Below, piece by piece: positions 34,112 through 41,536 of a stretch of 64,000 nucleotides of DNA (positions are counted from its first letter, which is position 1; every line of letters begins with the position of its first letter). This stretch comes from G038396625 sp038396625 (GTDB taxonomy: Bacteria; Bacillota; Clostridia; Peptostreptococcales; Thermotaleaceae). The DNA is taken from positions 1,984,001 to 2,048,000 of the forward strand of contig CP121688.1 in assembly GCA_038396625.1 (NCBI GenBank), written 5' to 3'. The position numbers and the translations under genes were made by a program. A model generated the notes under the pieces. That model was given only the letters and a program-made list of their open reading frames with translations. It searched no databases and was not told the origin of the DNA.

Positions 34112-36091
34112 TTGGAAGTTTTACTTGCTGAAAATGCTGGATTTTGTTTTGGCGTAAAAGAAGCTATGACAAAAACATTTAGTGCTGTTAATAAAAATAA
34201 AAATCGAAAAATATATACCTATGGTCCTTTAATTCATAATAACCAAGTCATTAATAAGCTAGAAACGATGGGTGTTTGGTCTGTAGATGAATTAAAAGAT
34301 GCAAAAGATAATGTGATGATTGTTCGCTCACATGGTGTACCCTTAGAAGTGTACGATTTGGCGCAAGATTATAATATTGAAATTATGGATGCAACATGTC
34401 CATTTGTTAGAAAAGTACAGAAGCTTGCGAAAGAATATTATGAAAAAGGATATTCTATTATTATTCTTGGAAATTCAAAGCATCCAGAAGTAATAGGTAT
34501 CAATGGATGGTGTAATAACAGTGCCTATATCATTGAAGATATTGCTGATTTAAAGAAGATAAGTAACTATGATAAAATATGTTTATTAGCCCAAACAACT
34601 GTTACTTTGGAATTATGGGATCTTATAGTTGTTGAAATTGCAAAAAAAGCTAGAGAATTTAAAAAATTCAATACAATTTGTACCGCAACAAAAGAACGTC
34701 AATCATCTTGTGCCGAAGTTGCTAAACGAGTAGATGCAATGATCGTAATTGGTGGTTATCACAGCTCTAATACCCAAAAATTAGTACAAATAAGTAAAAA
34801 ATATTGTGAAAATACTTATCATATAGAAACAGCTGAGGAATTACCAATAAATCATATAAAACACTTAAATAAAATAGGAGTGACAGCCGGAGCTTCAACA
34901 CCGGACTGGATTATTAAGGAGGCTATTGAAAAAATGGATAATATGGAACAACAAGATAATACAATGCTAAACATGATGGAAGAAATAGAAAATTCTTTTA
35001 AGGTTCCTAGAAGAGGAAGCACAGTTACAGGAAAAGTGATTCAGGTGACTGATAATGAAATTATGGTAAATATTGGATATAAATCAGATGGTGTTATTCC
35101 AAAAACAGAAATTTCTAATGATCCCTCAGTCAATCCTCATGATATTGCCAAGGAAGGCGATGAAATTGAAGTATATGTCTTGAAAATAGATGATGGAGAA
35201 GGAAATATTCTTTTGTCTAAAAAAAGAATTGATGCTGAAAAGAACTGGGAAGATATTGAAAAATCATTAGAAGATAAAAGTATTGTACAAGTAAAGGTAC
35301 TTGAGACTGTAAAAGGCGGCGTTATTGCTGGATACAAAGAGATTAAAGGTTTCATTCCAGCATCACAATTATCAACAAATTACGTTGAAGATTTACAAAA
35401 ATTTATTGGAGAACAATTAAGCGTACAAGTTATTGATTTGAACAAAGGAAAAAAGAAAGTAGTATTTTCACGTAGAATAGTACTTGAACGAGAAAATGAA
35501 ATAAAAAGGAAAGCATTGTGGGAAAGTATTCAAAAAGATACTGTCATAGAAGGTGAAGTGAAACGAATTACAAATTTTGGTGCTTTTGTAGATATTGGCG
35601 GTATAGATGGTTTAATCCATATTTCAGATTTGTCGTGGGGGCGTGTTAAACATCCTTCTGAAGTTGTAAGTGTAGGAGATAAAGTAAAAGTGATGGTATT
35701 AGATTTTGATAAAGAAAATAAAAAAGTATCTTTGGGATTAAAGCAAATGATACAAGAGCCTTGGGAGAATATTGATAAAAAATATGCTATAGGAAACATT
35801 GTTGAAGGAAAGATTGTCCGTCTAGTAGATTTTGGAGCATTTGTTGAACTAGAGGCAGGAGTAGATGGATTGGTGCACATATCTCAGATATCGGATAGAC
35901 ATATTGCAAAACCGTCTGAAGAAGTCCATGTTGGACAAAAAGTAAAGGTGAAGATCCTTGATGTAAATACAGAATCTAAAAGAATAAGCCTAAGCATGAA
36001 AGAAGCTGTGGAAAACTTAGCTATTGAAGATACACAAAATAATAATGATGATCCGATTACAATTGGAGAAATTTTGAAGTCTAAAGAATAA
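34112..36091 (+). CDS. ispH-rpsA: HMBPP reductase fused to ribosomal protein S1
   Basis: A 659-residue fusion. Residues 1-~280 are IspH/LytB, the 4Fe-4S enzyme making IPP and DMAPP at the end of the MEP pathway; its three cysteines are in ENAGFCFGVKEAM, DATCPFVRK and CTATKERQ, and AGASTPDWIIKEA is conserved. From ~residue 300 four S1 RNA-binding domains follow, starting with RRGSTVTGKVIQV, VKVLETVKGGVIAGY, VIEGEVKRITNFGAFVDIGG and VEGKIVRLVDFGAFVEL. This fusion is known in Clostridia. TTG start behind GAGGAGGGATAAT. Whether it is processed or works as S1 while attached is unknown. Confidence 0.95.
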   Translation: MEVLLAENAGFCFGVKEAMTKTFSAVNKNKNRKIYTYGPLIHNNQVINKLETMGVWSVDELKDAKDNVMIVRSHGVPLEVYDLAQDYNIEIMDATCPFVRKVQKLAKEYYEKGYSIIILGNSKHPEVIGINGWCNNSAYIIEDIADLKKISNYDKICLLAQTTVTLELWDLIVVEIAKKAREFKKFNTICTATKERQSSCAEVAKRVDAMIVIGGYHSSNTQKLVQISKKYCENTYHIETAEELPINHIKHLNKIGVTAGASTPDWIIKEAIEKMDNMEQQDNTMLNMMEEIENSFKVPRRGSTVTGKVIQVTDNEIMVNIGYKSDGVIPKTEISNDPSVNPHDIAKEGDEIEVYVLKIDDGEGNILLSKKRIDAEKNWEDIEKSLEDKSIVQVKVLETVKGGVIAGYKEIKGFIPASQLSTNYVEDLQKFIGEQLSVQVIDLNKGKKKVVFSRRIVLERENEIKRKALWESIQKDTVIEGEVKRITNFGAFVDIGGIDGLIHISDLSWGRVKHPSEVVSVGDKVKVMVLDFDKENKKVSLGLKQMIQEPWENIDKKYAIGNIVEGKIVRLVDFGAFVELEAGVDGLVHISQISDRHIAKPSEEVHVGQKVKVKILDVNTESKRISLSMKEAVENLAIEDTQNNNDDPITIGEILKSKE

Positions 36092-36120
36092 GGAAGATAA
36101 ATCTTCCTTATTTATTTTTC
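36089..36120 (+). terminator. Terminator after ispH-rpsA
   Basis: TAAGGAAGAT pairs with ATCTTCCTTA around AA; a T-rich tail follows. Confidence 0.8.
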
Positions 36121-36176
36121 TTGCTTTCTGTTATAGAATATATAATTATACAGACAACTATTAAAGGAGATACATT

Positions 36177-36947
36177 ATGATGAATTATGAAGAATTTAAA
36201 AAACTCATTTATAAAAAAACGCAAATAAATCTTTCTTATTACAAAGAGAGGCAGATGAAAAGAAGAATTGAATCACTAATCAAAAGAAATGGTTTTAGAA
36301 ATTATGAAGATTATTATGCTCAAATTAATAAAGATAAAAAATTATTTAATGAGTTTATCAATTATTTAACTATTAATGTATCAGAATTTTTTAGAAATCC
36401 AAGTCAATGGGTTTTATTAGAAAATGAAATCTTTCCTGCTTTATTAAAAGATAATAAAAAGTTTAAAATTTGGAGTGCTGCATGTTCGACAGGTGAAGAA
36501 CCATATTCCCTTGTAATGGCGTTGAATCAATTTCTTCCATTAGAAGCAATAAAAATATTAGCTACTGATATTGACCAAGAAGCGATTAAAAAAGCAAAAC
36601 TAGGGATATATACTCCTAAAAGCGTTGAAAACGTACCAAAGCATTTATTTAAAAAACATTTTACTCAGATAGGTAGTATATATAAAATAAATGAAGACAT
36701 CAAAAAATGTGTAGAATTTAAACAACATAACTTGTTAAATGATGCATATCCAAATCAATGCGACTTAATTATTTGTAGAAATGTGATGATATATTTTACA
36801 GAAGAGTCAAAAGAAATAATGTATAAGAAGTTTCATGACTCCTTAACAGATAGAGGAATTTTATTTGTTGGCAGTACGGAACAAATTATTTTACCTAATC
36901 GATATAATTTGCAACCATTGAAAACTTTTTTTTATAAAAAAATATAA
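36177..36947 (+). CDS. cheR: Chemotaxis protein methyltransferase CheR
   Basis: 256 residues with the helical N-terminal domain (MKRRIESLIKRNG) and the SAM domain: KIWSAACSTGEEPYSLVM, LATDIDQEAIKKAK, and CRNVMIYFTEESKEIMYKKF. CheR methylates glutamates of chemoreceptors. It is isolated from other chemotaxis genes. ATG 36177 behind AAAGGAGATAC. Confidence 0.93.
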   Translation: MMNYEEFKKLIYKKTQINLSYYKERQMKRRIESLIKRNGFRNYEDYYAQINKDKKLFNEFINYLTINVSEFFRNPSQWVLLENEIFPALLKDNKKFKIWSAACSTGEEPYSLVMALNQFLPLEAIKILATDIDQEAIKKAKLGIYTPKSVENVPKHLFKKHFTQIGSIYKINEDIKKCVEFKQHNLLNDAYPNQCDLIICRNVMIYFTEESKEIMYKKFHDSLTDRGILFVGSTEQIILPNRYNLQPLKTFFYKKI

Positions 36948-37009
36948 TATAGATAGGTTATTGTTCATATGAGATAGTACAGAAATTATGGATAGATTAT
37001 AAGCAGAGA

Positions 37010-37016
37010 TTCGACA
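37010..37016 (-). promoter_or_regulatory. Possible Spo0A box
   Basis: TTCGACA on the plus strand is TGTCGAA on the minus strand, the consensus 0A box. It lies 110 bases upstream of the sigma-H promoter candidate of the MerR-like gene. A seven-base match alone is weak. Confidence 0.4.
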
Positions 37017-37125
37017 ATTGATCTTACTTTTACTTAACTTTTTCCCCAATATGAGTCTGTCTTTTAAAAAACAACATTTCTATAAAATTTTGACTGAAAT
37101 TGCGAACGAAAATGTAGTGCTATGC

Positions 37126-37152
37126 AAAGGATTTATAGGATGGATAAAGAAT
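37126..37152 (+). promoter_or_regulatory. Candidate sigma-H promoter of the MerR/coiled-coil gene
   Basis: AAAGGATTT (37126-37134), 11 bases, AAAGAAT (37146-37152) fits the sigma-H consensus RNAGGAWWW-N11/12-RNNGAAT in every fixed position. Translation begins 30 bases downstream. Sigma-H drives entry into sporulation. Confidence 0.65.
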
Positions 37153-37181
37153 AGTTAAGGTAGTTGGGGGGGAGTAATGTG

Positions 37182-37808
37182 ATGGATATTGACAAAGAAA
37201 AAAAATATTCTATTTCACAAGTTAGTAAAATTACGGGTTATGATTCCCATGTGTTAAGATATTATGAAGATGACTTTAATTTGGATATTCCTAGAACTTC
37301 TTCTAATAGAAGATACTATACGTATAAGGAAATTGAAAAATTTATGTATATTAAAGATCTTCAAAATAGAGGATTAACAAATAAACAAATCAAACTTATT
37401 TTAGAGGCACCGGAACTATTAGTTAGTGAAGCTAGTGAAATTTGTGCAACAAAAATTCAATCTAACGAAGTATCTACAATAGAAGCTCATGATACTTCAG
37501 AGATGATTCATGATCTATGCACCAATATAAATAACACAATACATTCTAATATAAAGAATATACTGCAAGAAACAAAATTTGAAATTATAGACCATTTTGA
37601 TAATGCAATAAAAGGAAAAGAGGACATTGAAAATAATAATGCTATACGCAAAGAAAAAGACGTATTAATTTGTGAAAATGCAAAACTTAAAATGAAAGTT
37701 AAAGAAAAAGCTTATGAGGTAGCTGCGCTAAAAGAAAAATTAAATAGATTAAATCAAAAAAAATTACCTTTTTGGAAAAGAATATTCTCAAAAAACAGTA
37801 CTGCATAA
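37182..37808 (+). CDS. MerR-type DNA-binding protein with coiled coil and amphipathic tail, RacA-like architecture
   Basis: 208 residues. The N-terminal ~75 residues are a MerR winged helix (YSISQVSKITGYDSHVLRYYE, RRYYTYKEIEKFMYIKDLQN; quoted in parts of twenty or fewer). No ligand-binding cysteines follow. Residues ~150-195 form a charged coiled coil, and the C-terminus LPFWKRIFSKNSTA is short, basic and amphipathic, the kind of tail that can touch membrane. This order matches Bacillus RacA, which anchors the chromosome at the pole during sporulation. A sigma-H promoter and a 0A box upstream support expression at sporulation onset. Sequence similarity to RacA outside the HTH is not evident, so function is inferred. 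ATG 37182 after GGGGGGAG; GTG 37179 is also possible. Confidence 0.8.
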   Translation: MDIDKEKKYSISQVSKITGYDSHVLRYYEDDFNLDIPRTSSNRRYYTYKEIEKFMYIKDLQNRGLTNKQIKLILEAPELLVSEASEICATKIQSNEVSTIEAHDTSEMIHDLCTNINNTIHSNIKNILQETKFEIIDHFDNAIKGKEDIENNNAIRKEKDVLICENAKLKMKVKEKAYEVAALKEKLNRLNQKKLPFWKRIFSKNSTA

Positions 37809-37830
37809 ACAAAAAATTTATAATATTTAA

Positions 37831-37870
37831 TATAGAAAGAGTTTTTGACTATTATCAAAAACTCTTTCTA
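37831..37870. terminator. Bidirectional terminator between the MerR-like gene and the aminotransferase
   Basis: A perfect 17-bp stem (37831-37847 with 37854-37870) between convergent genes. Confidence 0.88.
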
Positions 37871-37880
37871 TATTTAGGTA

Positions 37881-39074
37881 TTATTTTTTATTTGGATATT
37901 TCTCTAAAGCGACTTTTAATAAATGCATTGCTTTTCTTAAATCTGTTTCATTAAGAATATATGCAATTCGTACTTCATCTTTACCTAGTCCAGGAGTTGC
38001 ATAAAAACCTTCTGCAGGAGCCATCATTACAGTTTCGTTATCCACATCAAAATCTTTTAATAGCCATATTACAAATTCTTCTGCATCAACCACAGGCAAT
38101 TTTACAACAACATAAAATGCACCTGTAGGTTTTTCGCATATAACACCTGGAATATCTTGTAGACTTTCATAAACAATATTCCTTCTTTTTTCATATTCTT
38201 TTAACACCGTATCGTAGTAATCATCCGAAACATTATAGAGTTCAATAGCACCGATCTGCTCTAAAGTTGGACAACATAGTCTTCCTTGGCATAATTTTAA
38301 GATTTGTTTCATTAAACCTTTATTCTTACTTAAAATAGCACCAATACGGGCACCACAAGCACTAAATCTTTTAGATACACTATCTACTAGTATTACTCTA
38401 TCTTCAATTTCTTTAATGTTTCCAAAGCTAGTATATTCTAGATTATCATATACAAATTCTCGATATACTTCGTCAGCAATAACAAATAAATTATGTTTTT
38501 TGGCTATGTCGGCAATAGATTGAATTTCTTCTTTTGTATAAACTACACCTGTTGGATTTCCAGGATTAGATAAAAGAATAGCCTTTGTTTTTGAAGAGAT
38601 AGATTTCTCTATGATTTCTTTTGTAGGTAGATGGAATCCCTGTGAAGCTTCAGTGGTCACTGGTACAACTTTAATACCTGCTGCGGTAGAAAAACCATTA
38701 TAATTTGTATAAAAAGGTTCAGGTATAAGGACTTCATCACCCTCATCAGCTACAGCAATAAGGGAAAATAAAAGTGCTTCACTACCTCCGTTTGTAATCA
38801 AAACTTCATCTTCTTCAAAATCCATATTATATTTTTTATAATAATTAATCATCGCATGAATTAATTCTGGAACACCTTGAGAAAAGGTATATTTTAATAC
38901 TTTTTCATCAAATTTTTTTACAGCTTCCATAAAATTTGTAGGCGTTTCAATATCGGGCTGTCCAATGTTTAAATGGTACACTTTTTTGCCATTTCTTTTA
39001 GCATTTTCTGCATAAGGAACTAACTTCCGAATAGGTGATTCCTGCATAGATGTTATTCTTGTAGAAAAATCCAT
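37881..39074 (-). CDS. Class I pyridoxal-phosphate aminotransferase (aspartate aminotransferase type)
   Basis: 397 residues from ATG 39074, which has AGGAGG eight bases upstream; the frame continues further upstream without support. PLP features: LSNPGNPTGVVYTKEE, VIADEVYREFVYD, the Schiff-base lysine in DSVSKRFSACGARIG, and a C-terminal arginine in KDEVRIAYILNE for the substrate carboxylate. Family members use aspartate, aromatic or other amino acids and 2-oxoglutarate; the exact substrate is not decided. Confidence 0.9.
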   Translation of the reverse strand: MDFSTRITSMQESPIRKLVPYAENAKRNGKKVYHLNIGQPDIETPTNFMEAVKKFDEKVLKYTFSQGVPELIHAMINYYKKYNMDFEEDEVLITNGGSEALLFSLIAVADEGDEVLIPEPFYTNYNGFSTAAGIKVVPVTTEASQGFHLPTKEIIEKSISSKTKAILLSNPGNPTGVVYTKEEIQSIADIAKKHNLFVIADEVYREFVYDNLEYTSFGNIKEIEDRVILVDSVSKRFSACGARIGAILSKNKGLMKQILKLCQGRLCCPTLEQIGAIELYNVSDDYYDTVLKEYEKRRNIVYESLQDIPGVICEKPTGAFYVVVKLPVVDAEEFVIWLLKDFDVDNETVMMAPAEGFYATPGLGKDEVRIAYILNETDLRKAMHLLKVALEKYPNKK

Positions 39075-39294
39075 AAGAATACCTCCTTCAATAATTTTAT
39101 AATTGTAACTTTTTAAAACTTTCCATATATATGATAACACAAAGCATAAAAAATATATATATGATTTTCATATGAATTCCTATCTTTTCTATTAATTACT
39201 TAACATCATTTTTAACATTTAGACAAATATTAATACCATAGAAAGATATCTCAAAGTTTTTTAAAAATCAAATGACTAAAATGAGTGATAATGA

Positions 39295-39471
39295 ATGAAC
39301 TACTATTTTTTATTTCACTATTTTCACAACTCAAGAGATATGTATATGATTTCAGCAAATTCCAAGAGAGATGCTGAAATTGAATTTATGAAGCAAATGA
39401 AAATAAATAATTCAAGAAATATTATTATTACCAATATAACGATTATTAAGGAATTTAGAGGAGCTCACTAA
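39295..39471 (+). CDS. Possible small protein, 58 residues, unknown
   Basis: An open frame from ATG 39295 to TAA 39471, in the gap between the aminotransferase and the selenoprotein candidate. It starts MNYYFLFHYFHNSRDMYMIS and contains charged and isoleucine-rich stretches (NIIITNITIIKEFRG). The ribosome site is poor (GAGTGA), and ATG 39340 is an alternative start. It may be a real small protein or the remnant of one. I recognise no family. Confidence 0.3.
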   Translation: MNYYFLFHYFHNSRDMYMISANSKRDAEIEFMKQMKINNSRNIIITNITIIKEFRGAH

Positions 39472-39602
39472 TGATAGAGATAGAATTAATTTCCGAGTAG
39501 TTTTTAAAATGTGAAATAGATTTGTTTTTAATCCTCTATCTATTAATTAATCTATTTTTGCATCATCTATTGCTTAAGGAATTTGAGAGGAGTACAAAAT
39601 AT

Positions 39603-39827
39603 ATGGAAAAAATTAAAGTTTTCACCACAAAAACATGACCTCATTGTATAACAGTGAAAGAGTATCTTTCACAAAAAGGGGCAAATTATGAAGAAATTGA
39701 TGTTACTAAAGACAGTGAAGCTAGAAAAGAATTGATGAAGGAAAAGATTATGGCAGTACCAGTAATTAAAATAAATGAAGAATATATCGTTGGTTTTGAT
39801 AAAGAAAGATTAGATGATGTTTTATAG
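39603..39827 (+). CDS. Glutaredoxin-like selenoprotein with UPHC active site (UGA at 39636-39638 read as selenocysteine)
   Basis: The frame ATG 39603 to TAG 39825-39827 has one internal stop, TGA at codon 12. Reading it as selenocysteine gives a 74-residue glutaredoxin/YruB-type protein: MEKIKVFTTKT-U-PHC, then KEYLSQKGANYEEIDV, the cis-proline loop MAVPVIKI, and YIVGFDKERLDDVL. The UGA sits exactly where the first cysteine of CPxC belongs. AGGAG lies ten bases before the ATG, the gene has its own terminator, and there is no other lesion, arguing against a dead gene. A hairpin 15 bases after the UGA fits a bacterial SECIS. Selenocysteine glutaredoxins are known in Alkaliphilus relatives. It would reduce disulfides or act in redox repair in the cytosol. 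The alternative is a TGT-to-TGA mutation. Confidence 0.82.
39654..39672 (+). promoter_or_regulatory. Candidate SECIS element
   Basis: GTGAAAG (39654-39660) and CTTTCAC (39666-39672) form a perfect 7-bp stem with loop AGTAT, which has G at its second position. The loop begins 22 bases after the UGA, inside the window usually accepted for bacterial SECIS (about 16-37). It lies within the reading frame as bacterial SECIS elements do. Confidence 0.75.
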
Positions 39828-39840
39828 CTTAATTCTTCTC

Positions 39841-39876
39841 AAAAACTTTAGCCAATCATTTTAGGCTAAAGTTTTT
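39841..39876 (+). terminator. Terminator after the selenoprotein candidate
   Basis: A 13-bp stem (AAAAACTTTAGCC / GGCTAAAGTTTTT) with a ten-base loop, 13 bases after the stop codon. Confidence 0.88.
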
Positions 39877-40005
39877 CATAAAAATATCTTATTTTACAAG
39901 AATCTAGCCCTAAGCCTTTTTTTTTTGTGTACTTTTGATATAATAATCTTTAGGTTGTGAAAGACTATAAATATTAGTAGTATGATAGACTTAGGAGGAA
40001 TGGAT

Positions 40006-41436
40006 TTGAGTAGAAGAGAAGAAATACATGTTCCTATAAACGAAATTGCCCTACAAAATGAATATGTGGAAATGATTAAAATAGAAAATGAAGAATTCTT
40101 CGAAAAAACAGGGGAAAGAAAAAAATACCTTGTGGTTACATACGGTTGTCAAATGAATGAGCACGATTCTGAAAAATTATCAGGAATGCTTAATAATATG
40201 GGCTATACAGAGGCAAATCATATTGATGAAGCAGATTTAATCATTTATAATACTTGCTGTGTAAGAGAAAATGCAGAACTGAAAGTATTTGGGAATTTGG
40301 GGCAGTTAAAACCTTTAAAAGCAAAGAAAAAAGATATGTTAATTGCGGTATGTGGATGTATGATGCAACAACCTCATGTTGTGAAACAAATTAAAGAAAA
40401 ATATGCTCATGTAGATTTAGTATTTGGTACACATAATCTTCATAAATTTCCTCAGCTATTGACAACTTCAAAACAATCTAAGAACATGATTGTAGATATA
40501 TGGGAGACAGAAGGTGATGTGATTGAAGGACTGCCTTCTATTAGAAAGTATCAGTTGAAAGCCTTTATAAATATAATGTATGGTTGTAATAATTTTTGTA
40601 CTTATTGTATTGTACCTTATACACGAGGTAGGGAAAGAAGTCGAAGACCAGAGGATATCGTTAATGAAATAAAAGAATTGGTTTCTCAGGGAACAAAAGA
40701 AGTTACACTTCTAGGACAGAATGTCAATTCCTATGGAAAAACTTTAGATGAAAATATAGACTTTGCTGGTTTGCTATATAAGATTAATGAAATAGATGGA
40801 TTAGAACGAATAAGATTTATGACTTCTCACCCAAAAGATTTATCCTATAGGTTAATTGAGGCTATACGAGATTGTGTAAAGGTATGTAATCATATTCATT
40901 TGCCTGTACAATCTGGTAGCTCAAGAATATTAAAAGCAATGAATAGGCACTATTCTAAGGAGCAATACTTAGAATTAGTGCAGATATTGAAAAGAGAAGT
41001 TCCTGACGTTGCTATAACAACAGATATAATTGTAGGCTTTCCTGGAGAAACAGAAGAAGATTTTGAAGAAACACTGGATTTAATAAGAACAGTTGAGTAT
41101 GATTCTGCTTTTACCTTTTTATATTCTATTAGGAAAGGAACTCCTGCAGCAAAAATTATAGAGCAAGTACCTGATGATGTGAAACACGATAGATTCAATC
41201 GTTTATTAGATGTTTTAAATAAAATTGTTTATGAGAAAAATTTAAATCTTAAAGATCATGTTTTTGATGTACTTGTAGAAGGACAAAGTAAAAATGATAA
41301 GAAAAAGTTAATGGGACGGACAGAGACAAATAAACTTGTTAACTTTGATGGATCAAAAGACTTAATAGGAACGATTGCAAAAATAAAAATTACAGAACCT
41401 AAAACTTTTAGTTTAAACGGTAAATTAATGAAATAA
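40006..41436 (+). CDS. miaB: tRNA-2-methylthio-N6-dimethylallyladenosine synthase
   Basis: MiaB inserts sulfur and methyl at C2 of i6A37 in tRNA. The N-terminal UPF0004 domain has cysteines in YGCQMNEHDSE, NTCCVREN and CGCMMQQ; the radical SAM cluster is YGCNNFCTYCIVPYTRGRE, and a TRAM domain ends the protein. Residues 1-35 form a family-typical extension. Start TTG 40006 has AGGAGG eight bases upstream; ATG 39982 and ATG 40000 are in frame but badly spaced. 476 residues. miaA, the enzyme making its substrate, lies in the same region. Confidence 0.95.
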   Translation: MSRREEIHVPINEIALQNEYVEMIKIENEEFFEKTGERKKYLVVTYGCQMNEHDSEKLSGMLNNMGYTEANHIDEADLIIYNTCCVRENAELKVFGNLGQLKPLKAKKKDMLIAVCGCMMQQPHVVKQIKEKYAHVDLVFGTHNLHKFPQLLTTSKQSKNMIVDIWETEGDVIEGLPSIRKYQLKAFINIMYGCNNFCTYCIVPYTRGRERSRRPEDIVNEIKELVSQGTKEVTLLGQNVNSYGKTLDENIDFAGLLYKINEIDGLERIRFMTSHPKDLSYRLIEAIRDCVKVCNHIHLPVQSGSSRILKAMNRHYSKEQYLELVQILKREVPDVAITTDIIVGFPGETEEDFEETLDLIRTVEYDSAFTFLYSIRKGTPAAKIIEQVPDDVKHDRFNRLLDVLNKIVYEKNLNLKDHVFDVLVEGQSKNDKKKLMGRTETNKLVNFDGSKDLIGTIAKIKITEPKTFSLNGKLMK

Positions 41437-41456
41437 GTTGATTAAAATTAATCACT

Positions 41457-41484
41457 AAAACCAGGGCATTCCCTGGTTTTATAC
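41457..41484 (+). terminator. Terminator after miaB
   Basis: AAAACCAGGG pairs with CCCTGGTTTT around CATT. Confidence 0.8.
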
Positions 41485-41536
41485 AGTTTATGATATAATA
41501 GAACAATAATATATTTTAGTGGAGGGAAAAGCTTTA

